Below are positions 57,719 to 64,000 of a stretch of DNA of 64,000 nucleotides, piece by piece. The DNA is from Lacrimispora sphenoides (lineage in GTDB: Bacteria; Bacillota; Clostridia; Lachnospirales; Lachnospiraceae): positions 372,001 through 436,000 of the forward strand of contig NZ_FOIP01000002.1 of the NCBI RefSeq assembly GCF_900105215.1, in the 5' to 3' direction. The notes under the pieces were generated by a model, which saw only the letters and a program-made list of their open reading frames with translations, was not told the origin of the DNA and ran no database searches. Each line of letters starts with the position of its first letter. The first letter of the stretch is position 1. The translations under genes and the position numbers were made by a program.

Positions 57719-58252
57719 GTGGAAGAGAATGTGACTTTAGATGAGATGCTTTCTTTCCGGGAAAAGAAAGTAAGTATGCAGGAAGCACTTCAAAAAAAGC
57801 ATGAGGAAGCCACGATTGTGGCTCTTGGGATGAACATTCCCGGTCCGAGGAAAACCTCTCCAGGTATCTTTCTGGCATTTTCCGCAGGGGGAGAAGAACT
57901 TAACCGCCTGTTTTTGGAACATGGGCTGACTGTGACGGAAGAGACCGTGGTAAAAGAGAAGGCCGGCTATTTAAAGCTCTATGCAGTGAAAAGTCAGGAT
58001 CCCCTATTTGTGAAAAAGATAACGATTCACATGGAAGAAACCCATCCTCTTGGAAGGCTGTTTGATATCGACGTTTACGATAAGGCTGGAAACGGGATCG
58101 GCAGAGCGGAATTGGGATACCCTGTGCGCAGATGCCTGATATGTGAAAAGGATGCAAAGCTATGCGGCCGCAGCCGGAGCCATACGGTAGAGGAGCTTTA
58201 CGGACGTGTTGAGAGTATGATAAATTCCTGGTTGATCGAAAGGGGCAGATGA
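57719..58252 (+). CDS. citX: Citrate lyase holo-[acyl-carrier protein] synthase CitX
   Basis: 177-residue CitX, which transfers the phosphoribosyl-dephospho-CoA prosthetic group to CitD. Family motifs seen are LGMNIPGPRKTSP (the G-P-x-K/R motif), GRLFDIDVYD (acidic D-x-D) and RRCLICEKDAKLCGRSRSH. The start is GTG 57719, chosen from the CitX start and AAAGAGGAAAAG upstream. First gene of the citrate lyase cluster, though a hairpin with T-run covers its stop codon and may separate it from citDEFGC. Confidence 0.93.
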   Translation: MEENVTLDEMLSFREKKVSMQEALQKKHEEATIVALGMNIPGPRKTSPGIFLAFSAGGEELNRLFLEHGLTVTEETVVKEKAGYLKLYAVKSQDPLFVKKITIHMEETHPLGRLFDIDVYDKAGNGIGRAELGYPVRRCLICEKDAKLCGRSRSHTVEELYGRVESMINSWLIERGR

Positions 58253-58269
58253 GAATCTGCCCCTTTCTT
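58241..58269 (+). terminator. Hairpin overlapping the citX stop codon
   Basis: AGGGGCAGA (58241-58249) and TCTGCCCCT (58256-58264) form a 9-pair stem with loop TGAGAA that contains the citX stop, followed by TTCTTA. It could attenuate transcription into citD. Confidence 0.65.
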
Positions 58270-58356
58270 AATAAATTTTAAGATTCCTTTTTTCCCTGGT
58301 TAAGATTCTCCCTTTAAAATGAAAGTATAGAACATAAAAGGGAGGCTTTAAGCAAA

Positions 58357-58659
58357 ATGGAAATTAAGAAACCAGCCATGGCCGGTACATTGGAGTCCAG
58401 CGACTGTCAGGTGACTGTAGAGCCAGGTGATGGTAAAATCGATTTTGTGCTGGAAAGCGCAGTAATAAACCAGTATGGCAACAGGATTCGGAAGGTAATT
58501 ATGGAAACCCTTAAGAATCTGGGAATCGACAATGTGAGAATCACGGTTGTTGATAAGGGAGCACTGGATTGCACCATTAAGGCGCGGGTGGAAGGTGCGG
58601 TATCCCGTTCCACAGACCAGTTTGAAAATATTCTTTGGGGAGGCAGAAGAAAACGATGA
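58357..58659 (+). CDS. citD: Citrate lyase acyl carrier protein (gamma subunit)
   Basis: 100-residue CitD, which carries the prosthetic group for citrate cleavage. Conserved line is AGTLESSDCQVTVEPG (with the Ser that receives the prosthetic group, S14 of the family) followed by VTVVDKGALDCTIKARVEGAV-type C-terminus (ITVVDKGALDCTIKARVEGA here). AAAGGGAGGC precedes ATG 58357. It overlaps citE by 4 bases. Confidence 0.94.
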   Translation: MEIKKPAMAGTLESSDCQVTVEPGDGKIDFVLESAVINQYGNRIRKVIMETLKNLGIDNVRITVVDKGALDCTIKARVEGAVSRSTDQFENILWGGRRKR

Positions 58660-59555
58660 ATCGGAATAAGAAACGGCTCAGAAGAACTATGATGTTTTTA
58701 AATGCCCAGAAACCAGGCCTTATTAAGGATCCGCATATTTATAAACCGGATTCCATTATGCTGGATTTAGAAGATGCGGTCGCAGAAAATCAGAAGGATG
58801 CAGCCAGGTTTTCCCTTTATCATGCACTTCAGGAGATTGATTACAGGGGCTGCGAGCGGGTAGTCCGGATCAATGGACTGGATACTCCTTATTGGAAGGA
58901 GGACATCCGCTGTGCGGTTGCAGGCGGCTGTGATGCGATCCGGATTCCGAAAACAGAAAGGCCTGAGGATGTAAAAGCAGTGGAGGCAGAGATCCGGACT
59001 GCAGAAGAGGATTTTGGCATTCCGGAAGGAAGGACCCTCATTATGGCTGCCATAGAATCTGCAAGAGGTGTGGTGAAGGCACTGGATGTCTGTGAGGCTT
59101 CCGAGAGGCTGTTTGGAATCGCACTTTCCGGCGGGGACTATACCAAGGACTTACAGACCTATATTACAGGAACCGGTGTTGAACTGATGGGAGCCAGGCA
59201 GAACTTGATCATTGCGGCCAGGGCAGCAAAAATCCAGTGCTTTGATACGGTTTATACTGACCTTGATGATATGGAGGGCTTCCGGCGGGATGTGGAAACC
59301 ATTCATCTGATGGGATTTGACGGAAAGTCCATTATCAATCCCCGCCAGATCCCAGTTGTCCATGATATCTTTACACCGAAACAGAAGAATATCATCTTTG
59401 CAGAAAAGGTCGTTATGGAAATCGAGGACAAAAGGGAAAAGGGAATCGGAGTATTTATCGTAGACGGAAAAATGATCGACATTGCGTTCTATGACGGAGC
59501 CAAGAGAACCATAGAGCTTGCCAAGGCCTCTGGTGTATACAAGGGAGGATTGTAA
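58656..59555 (+). CDS. citE: Citrate lyase beta subunit (citryl-CoA lyase)
   Basis: 299-residue CitE, which splits citryl-ACP to oxaloacetate and acetyl-ACP. HpcH/HpaI-aldolase-type TIM barrel with RRTMMFLNAQKPGL, DSIMLDLEDAVAENQKD (metal-binding acidic pair), RVVRINGLDTPYW, and GIALSGGDYTKDLQ. The start ATG 58656 overlaps the citD stop. A GK-S-IINPRQIPVVHDIFTP segment near the end is typical. Full length. Confidence 0.96.
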   Translation: MNRNKKRLRRTMMFLNAQKPGLIKDPHIYKPDSIMLDLEDAVAENQKDAARFSLYHALQEIDYRGCERVVRINGLDTPYWKEDIRCAVAGGCDAIRIPKTERPEDVKAVEAEIRTAEEDFGIPEGRTLIMAAIESARGVVKALDVCEASERLFGIALSGGDYTKDLQTYITGTGVELMGARQNLIIAARAAKIQCFDTVYTDLDDMEGFRRDVETIHLMGFDGKSIINPRQIPVVHDIFTPKQKNIIFAEKVVMEIEDKREKGIGVFIVDGKMIDIAFYDGAKRTIELAKASGVYKGGL

Positions 59556-59556
59556 G

Positions 59557-61119
59557 ATGATTAATGCAGTAGGGAGAGATATTCCGGAAGAAATCTTAAA
59601 AATCACAGGAAAAGAACCTTTTATGGGAATTCATCACTTTGATGGATCTGTGTATAAAAAAGATGGTCCGTTTACAAAATGCGTGATCAATTCAGAGGGC
59701 AGCAAGATGGTGGACAGCATTCACGATTGTCTCGTGAAATGCGGGATCCGGGATGGCATGACCCTGGGCTTTCATCATCATTTCCGGGAAGGCGACTATG
59801 TAGTAAACCTGGTGATGAAGGAGATCCACAATATGGGAATCAAGGATATCACCATCTGTGCAAGCTCTCTTGGAAAAGCCCATGATAAATTGGTTGAATA
59901 CATCGAGGATGGGACCATTACAGGGATTCAGTCCTCCGGCGTCAGGGGAAAGATCGGCAGGGCCATATCAGAAGGAAAATTAAAGGGCCTGGCCATTATG
60001 CGTTCCCATGGCGGAAGAGTCCGTGCCATTGAAACCGGAGAGGTGAGAATCGATATCGCATTTATCGGTGCGCCCACCTGCGATGACTATGGGAACTGCC
60101 GGGGTATCGGCGGGAAATCCGATTGCGGCGTTCTCTCTTATTCCATGGTGGATGCAGATTATGCGGATAAGGTGGTTGCAATCACGGATTGCCTGGTTCC
60201 TTTTCCAAACTTCCCAGCCCATATTTCCATGACAAAGGTAGATTATGTGGTAGTTGTTGATGAGATCGGAAATCCGGAAAAGATTGCTACCGGAGCCGCA
60301 AAGCCAACCACAGATATGCGCAAGCTTATGATGGCTGATTATTGTACCGAGTTTGTCGTGAATACCCCGTATTTTAAGGATGGATTTTCTTACCAGACCG
60401 GAGTAGGCGGTGCTTCCATCGCTTCCACCATTTCTCTTGCAAAAATCATGAAGGAGAGAAATGTGCGTATGCGCTTCGGAGTGGGAGGGCTGACGAAACC
60501 CATGTGCGACTTATTGGAGAACGGTCAGGTAGATGCCCTGTTAGATACCCAGGATTTTGATCTGGATGCAGTGGAATCCGTCATCAATCCCAAGCATTTC
60601 CGAATCAGTGCAGGTGAATATGCCGACCCCTTTAACAAGGGAGCTGTTGTAAACAAACTGGATTTTGTGATCCTGGCAGCCCTGGAAGTGGATGTGAATT
60701 TCAACTGCAATGTTGTGGTTGGTTCTGACGGTATGATTACCGGCGCTCAGGGAGGGCATCCGGACACTGCAGCCGGAGCGAAATGTACCATAGTGATTAC
60801 TCCGCTGCTGCAGGGAAGGACTCCGGCTGTCTGCACAGACGTAACAACAGTTACGACTCCTGGCGAATCCATTGATGTGGTGATCACTGATTATGGCATT
60901 GCAGTCAATCCAAGAAGGCAGGATTTAATCCAGTGTATGAAAGATGTGGATCTGCCGTTTAAGACCATTGAGGAACTGCGGGATATCGCATACTCCATTA
61001 CAGGAGAACCGGAAAAGGTGCAGTTTGATAATAAGGTGGTAGGAATCATTGAAAGCAGAGATGGTACCGTTATGGATGTGGTGCGTAAGATCAGGGAGTT
61101 TCAGTTTACAGGAGAATAA
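59557..61119 (+). CDS. citF: Citrate lyase alpha subunit (citrate CoA-transferase)
   Basis: 520-residue CitF, which exchanges acetate for citrate on the acyl carrier protein. It has the CitF opening NAVGRDIPEEI and the CoA-transferase family core GMTLGFHHHFREGDYVVNLVM, ASSLGKAHDKLVEYIEDG, SHGGRVRAIETGEV and AFIGAPTCDDYGNCRG, with C-terminal QGGHPDTAAGAKCTIVITPLLQGR. ATG 59557 follows GGGAGGATTGTAAG, only one base after citE. Directly abuts citG. Confidence 0.96.
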   Translation: MINAVGRDIPEEILKITGKEPFMGIHHFDGSVYKKDGPFTKCVINSEGSKMVDSIHDCLVKCGIRDGMTLGFHHHFREGDYVVNLVMKEIHNMGIKDITICASSLGKAHDKLVEYIEDGTITGIQSSGVRGKIGRAISEGKLKGLAIMRSHGGRVRAIETGEVRIDIAFIGAPTCDDYGNCRGIGGKSDCGVLSYSMVDADYADKVVAITDCLVPFPNFPAHISMTKVDYVVVVDEIGNPEKIATGAAKPTTDMRKLMMADYCTEFVVNTPYFKDGFSYQTGVGGASIASTISLAKIMKERNVRMRFGVGGLTKPMCDLLENGQVDALLDTQDFDLDAVESVINPKHFRISAGEYADPFNKGAVVNKLDFVILAALEVDVNFNCNVVVGSDGMITGAQGGHPDTAAGAKCTIVITPLLQGRTPAVCTDVTTVTTPGESIDVVITDYGIAVNPRRQDLIQCMKDVDLPFKTIEELRDIAYSITGEPEKVQFDNKVVGIIESRDGTVMDVVRKIREFQFTGE

Positions 61120-62034
61120 ATGATGACTAGCAGTTCTTGCGTGAAACCAAAAGAGACAATGAAAGAGGCAGCTGTTCACATTGGGAACCTGGCTTACCGG
61201 GCCATGCTTGAGGAGGTTTATACGACTCCCAAGCCCGGCCTGGTGGATCTGTATTCCACAGGCGCTCATAAAGATATGGATGTTATCTCCTTTGAAAAAA
61301 GTGCCAGAGCCCTGGAGCCGTATTTTGTTTCCATGGCCTTAGAAGGCATGAGGCTTCCACGCATGCCAAGGCTGTTATTTGAGCGCATCCGCCGGATCGG
61401 TCTGTCTGCAGAGGAAGCCATGTATCAGGCTACGGCAGGGGTAAATACTCATAAGGGACTGATCTTTCACCTGGGAATCTTAAGTGCAGCCGCCGGGGCA
61501 TGCATGGAGGCCTATGGAACCGTGACCACCGGGTGCCTGGTGGAAATGGAGCAGGCCATGGCAAGAGAGACCCTTATAAAGGAATTAAAGGAGATGCAGG
61601 AGTTTACAAGCAATGGAGAAAAAAATCTGAATCAATATGGGCTTACCGGTGCAAGGGGAGAGGCCATAAGCGGCTATGCTTCCGTACGCAGGATCGCCCT
61701 TCCTGTCATGGCAAAAGGGGTTAAGGAAGGCCGGGAATGGAACCGGATCAAACTAGAAACTTTGTTTATGCTCATGAGCAGGGTAGAGGACTCCAACATC
61801 ATTGCTAGACATGATCCATCCGTTCTTTTGAAGGTTCAGTCCATTGCAAGGAATTTCCTGCTTGATGGCGGGGCCTACGGGGACAAAAGCATGGTGACTT
61901 TAAAGCGAATGGATGCGGATTTTATAAAGGGAAATATAAGTGCCGGAGGATGTGCAGATCTTCTGGCTGTTGCAATTTTCATGCATGATCTGGCAGAAGA
62001 GCCGGTGAAGGGGAGGCTTCTATGGAATTCGTAA
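61120..62034 (+). CDS. citG: Triphosphoribosyl-dephospho-CoA synthase CitG
   Basis: 304-residue CitG, which makes the precursor of the citrate lyase prosthetic group from ATP and dephospho-CoA. Conserved lines are EEVYTTPKPGLVDLYSTGAHKDMD, GVNTHKGLIFHLGILSAAAGA (nucleotide-binding), DSNIIARHDPSVL and FIKGNISAGGCADLLAVAIF. It starts on the base after the citF stop (TAAATG) and overlaps citC by 13 bases. Separate from CitX (no CitXG fusion). Confidence 0.95.
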   Translation: MMTSSSCVKPKETMKEAAVHIGNLAYRAMLEEVYTTPKPGLVDLYSTGAHKDMDVISFEKSARALEPYFVSMALEGMRLPRMPRLLFERIRRIGLSAEEAMYQATAGVNTHKGLIFHLGILSAAAGACMEAYGTVTTGCLVEMEQAMARETLIKELKEMQEFTSNGEKNLNQYGLTGARGEAISGYASVRRIALPVMAKGVKEGREWNRIKLETLFMLMSRVEDSNIIARHDPSVLLKVQSIARNFLLDGGAYGDKSMVTLKRMDADFIKGNISAGGCADLLAVAIFMHDLAEEPVKGRLLWNS

Positions 62035-63050
62035 AGCTGGTGGGAAGGCCGTTAAAAGGAAAAGAGCTGGAACTGTTAAAGGATTTTTTAAAACGGAATG
62101 ATCTGGATTATGACCAGGGAATCGAATACAGCGTATGCCTGCTTGATGAGAATTATCGGATCCAGGCCACCGGCTCAGCAGAACAGAATGTCTTAAAATG
62201 CATTGCGGTTGATAAAAGCGCACGTGGGTTTGGCTTATCCGGAACGATCATCTCATCCCTGACCCAGTATGAATTTGAAAACGGCAGATCCCATATTCTC
62301 ATATACACAAAGCCGGAAAACAGGGAGATGTTTGGAGATCTTGGTTTTTATCCGGTTCTTATGACCGATGAAGTTCTTTTTATGGAAAACAGGAAAAACG
62401 GATTTGAAGAGTTTGTAAACCGTCTGATCTCAGAGTCTCCTAAGGAGGCTCTGAATCCGGATATGGTCATCGGTTCCATCGTTGCCAACTGCAATCCATT
62501 TACTTACGGTCACCGGTATCTGGCAGAACAGGCCCTTGCCTGCTGTGACTATGTCCATGTACTGGTTCTTGCCGATAACAGAAGCAGTTTTGGAGCAGAT
62601 GAACGATTTTTTATGGTGCGGGAGGGACTAAGAGATCTGCCCCGGGCGATTGTTCATCAGGCAGCTGATTATGTCATATCCGCAGCAACCTTTCCGACCT
62701 ATTTCATAAAGGAGAAGGTCCGGGGGGAAAGGGCCGGCTGCCAGCTGGATTTAGAGCTTTTCGGCAAGCGCATCGCCCCGGCTCTTAAGATAACAACGCG
62801 TTTCGTGGGGACAGAACCGGTATGCGCGGTAACCGGACATTACAATGAGGAGATGAAAAAGATCCTTCCCCGGCATGGGATTTCTGTGATGGAAATCGAG
62901 AGGAAGCGTTCCGGGGGAGAGGCAATCAGTGCAACTGAAGTCCGGAAATGGTATGAAAAGGGGGACTTTGAAGGAATGAGAAACCTGGTGCCTGAAACCA
63001 CATTGGAATACCTTGAAAAGAAAAAAAAAGGCCAGAGGCCTAAGGGATAA
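62022..63050 (+). CDS. citC: [Citrate (pro-3S)-lyase] ligase CitC
   Basis: 342-residue acetate:citrate-lyase ligase, which acetylates the thiol of the prosthetic group to activate the enzyme. N-terminal GNAT-like domain (CIAVDKSARGFGLSGTIIS) and C-terminal nucleotidyltransferase domain with the class I HxGH-like motif NCNPFTYGHRYLAEQAL and a KRSGGEAISATEVRKWYEKG segment. ATG 62022 follows GGGGAGGC within the citG end. The 3' end overlaps the convergent response regulator gene by 11 bases. Confidence 0.95.
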   Translation: MEFVKLVGRPLKGKELELLKDFLKRNDLDYDQGIEYSVCLLDENYRIQATGSAEQNVLKCIAVDKSARGFGLSGTIISSLTQYEFENGRSHILIYTKPENREMFGDLGFYPVLMTDEVLFMENRKNGFEEFVNRLISESPKEALNPDMVIGSIVANCNPFTYGHRYLAEQALACCDYVHVLVLADNRSSFGADERFFMVREGLRDLPRAIVHQAADYVISAATFPTYFIKEKVRGERAGCQLDLELFGKRIAPALKITTRFVGTEPVCAVTGHYNEEMKKILPRHGISVMEIERKRSGGEAISATEVRKWYEKGDFEGMRNLVPETTLEYLEKKKKGQRPKG

Positions 63051-63726
63051 ACCGGTATCCAAGACCTCTGACTGTTACGATATGGACCGGCTTTTGCCGG
63101 TTTTCTTCGATTTTACCACGCAGGCGGTTGATGTACACCATGATGGCATTATCGTCTACGGCAACGCTGTTTCCCCACACATGATCGTAAATCATGTCTT
63201 TTGTAAATACCTGGCCTGGATGCTTCAAAAACAGGAGCATCAGACTGCTTTCCTTGGAAGAAAGAACAATCTCTTCTCCGTTTTTATAAAACCGCATGGT
63301 GGAAGTATTATAAGTGAAAGATCCGCATTCCAGAACATCCGAGCTGTACAGCACCTGATTTTTGTTGCGGCGGATTAACGCCTTTACCTTGGCTCCCAGC
63401 ACCAGGGGACGGAATGGCTTGGTTATGTAATCATCTGCGCCAACCGAAAGACCATATAGGGAATCATAATCTTCGTTTCTTCCGCTTACGATCATAACCG
63501 GAGTCTGTATGCCCTGGCTGCGCAGACGTTTGATAACCTCAAAGCCCTCCATATCACCCAGCATTACATCCATGAGGATCATATCGTAAGTGTGGTTTTT
63601 CAGTTGATTCAGTGCGGTAAGTCCGCTGTCAGCAACGCTGGTTTCCAGATCGTTGCTGTGCATGACTTTCTCCAATAACTTACAAACCGCCGGATCGTCA
63701 TCCACAATTAATACTTTATCAGACAT
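63040..63726 (-). CDS. OmpR-family response regulator
   Basis: 228-residue two-component regulator. Receiver domain with acidic pocket IVDDDPAV, phosphoacceptor Asp in YDMILMDVMLGDMEG (about residue 53), Lys in DDYITKPFRP (about residue 105); a winged-helix DNA-binding domain ends with VRGLGYRF. AGGGGGAAGCT precedes the ATG. It is divergent from the membrane protein at 63824, its probable sensor. It converges on citC, so a link to citrate use is possible but it is not the CitB (LuxR/CitB-type) regulator usually found there. Confidence 0.93.
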   Translation of the reverse strand: MSDKVLIVDDDPAVCKLLEKVMHSNDLETSVADSGLTALNQLKNHTYDMILMDVMLGDMEGFEVIKRLRSQGIQTPVMIVSGRNEDYDSLYGLSVGADDYITKPFRPLVLGAKVKALIRRNKNQVLYSSDVLECGSFTYNTSTMRFYKNGEEIVLSSKESSLMLLFLKHPGQVFTKDMIYDHVWGNSVAVDDNAIMVYINRLRGKIEENRQKPVHIVTVRGLGYRFIP

Positions 63727-63823
63727 AGCTTCCCCCTAAGTAAAATTTATGTAAAGTCTAAAATTATTATAATATTAACCCGGAGACAAGTCAATGAGGA
63801 ACAGGCAAATAGAGGATGATTTC

Positions 63824-64000
63824 ATGAGTAAAATAAAGAGAAATAAGAGATATGGGACGGTTTTTATGTTTTGTGCCATGGCCTCCGTGCTGCTGATTTT
63901 CTGTTGTCTTGTACTCAGTATCTGGAATGAATATAAAGAAACGATTATAAATAATCAAAAGAAACAGATGCTTTTGACAACCCAGAGCATGGGAGAAAAT
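63824..64000 (+). CDS. Probable sensor histidine kinase, 3' partial
   Basis: First 59 residues of a protein that runs off the window. A basic N-terminus is followed by one membrane helix (VFMFCAMASVLLIFCCLVLSI, about residues 13-33) and then a polar, helical segment, the usual start of a histidine kinase with an extracellular sensor domain. ATG 63824 follows AGAGGATGATTTC. The divergent OmpR-type regulator next door supports the call; no kinase motif is inside the window. Confidence 0.55.
   Translation, partial: MSKIKRNKRYGTVFMFCAMASVLLIFCCLVLSIWNEYKETIINNQKKQMLLTTQSMGEN

Overview
The window looks like a chromosomal segment of a low-to-mid GC, spore-forming Gram-positive anaerobe of the Lachnospiraceae type (Lacrimispora / [Clostridium] sphenoides-saccharolyticum-like; this is inferred from gene content, not measured). 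Signs are the CotJABC coat operon, SleC- and YaaH-like cortex enzymes, DUF4489 and YmaF spore-type proteins, strong GGAGG ribosome sites, a citrate lyase cluster, and the cysS-mrnC-rlmB order typical of Firmicutes.

Region 1 (1-12.5 kb) is the right half of a P2-like contractile phage tail module, entered inside the tape-measure gene: tape measure, gpX (LysM), gpD, gpV spike, gpU, gpW/gp25, gpJ, gpI, then a modular set of three tail-fibre genes, two small genes (one XkdX-like), a holin and a CHAP endolysin. No capsid, integrase or repressor is visible, so it may be a prophage half or a domesticated phage-tail particle.

Region 2 (12.5-19.3 kb) is an AT-rich, rearranged sporulation island. It holds a DUF4489 protein, two low-complexity Cys-rich repeat proteins that share a mother-cell-type promoter, a LysM+GH18 protein with a degenerate active site, small orphan genes, an AgrA-like response regulator broken by a 2-base frameshift and an internal stop, and a SleC cortex-lytic enzyme cut off before its last domains. 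The agrA relic and the truncated sleC meet tail to tail, which marks a likely deletion scar. Related terminator hairpins recur through the island.

Region 3 (19.4-39.2 kb) is core chromosome: carAB, cotJABC, a NYN/OST-HTH protein, a YeiH-type exporter with a divergent LysR regulator, tRNA-Val and tRNA-Met, a lipid kinase, ispF, cysS, mrnC, rlmB, then a tight operon of a transglutaminase-like protein with a reduced type IV pilus / type II secretion set (GspF, pilin-like proteins, PilT, but no PilB or prepilin peptidase in the window), L-lactate dehydrogenase and tRNA-Thr.

Region 4 (39.3-57.7 kb) holds a class A PBP, mgtE behind a structured leader with a terminator, gltX, a UvrD-like helicase, cobalamin adenosyltransferase, DUF1292, an XRE regulator with yedF, an internally deleted rsmF pseudogene overlapping an RluA-type pseudouridine synthase, two YitT paralogues, DNA polymerase IV, a D,D-carboxypeptidase and a lipoprotein.

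Region 5 (57.7-64 kb) is the citrate lyase cluster citX-citD-citE-citF-citG-citC, followed by a convergent OmpR-type response regulator and the start of a divergent membrane protein, probably its histidine kinase.

The most unusual signal outside known families is a roughly 60-base element with two potential hairpins and a GGTATACC palindrome. It occurs three times, each just upstream of the start codon of an unrelated gene (ispF, cysS, cobalamin adenosyltransferase). The second is the pseudoknot-capable leader of mgtE, which I could not assign to a known riboswitch class.
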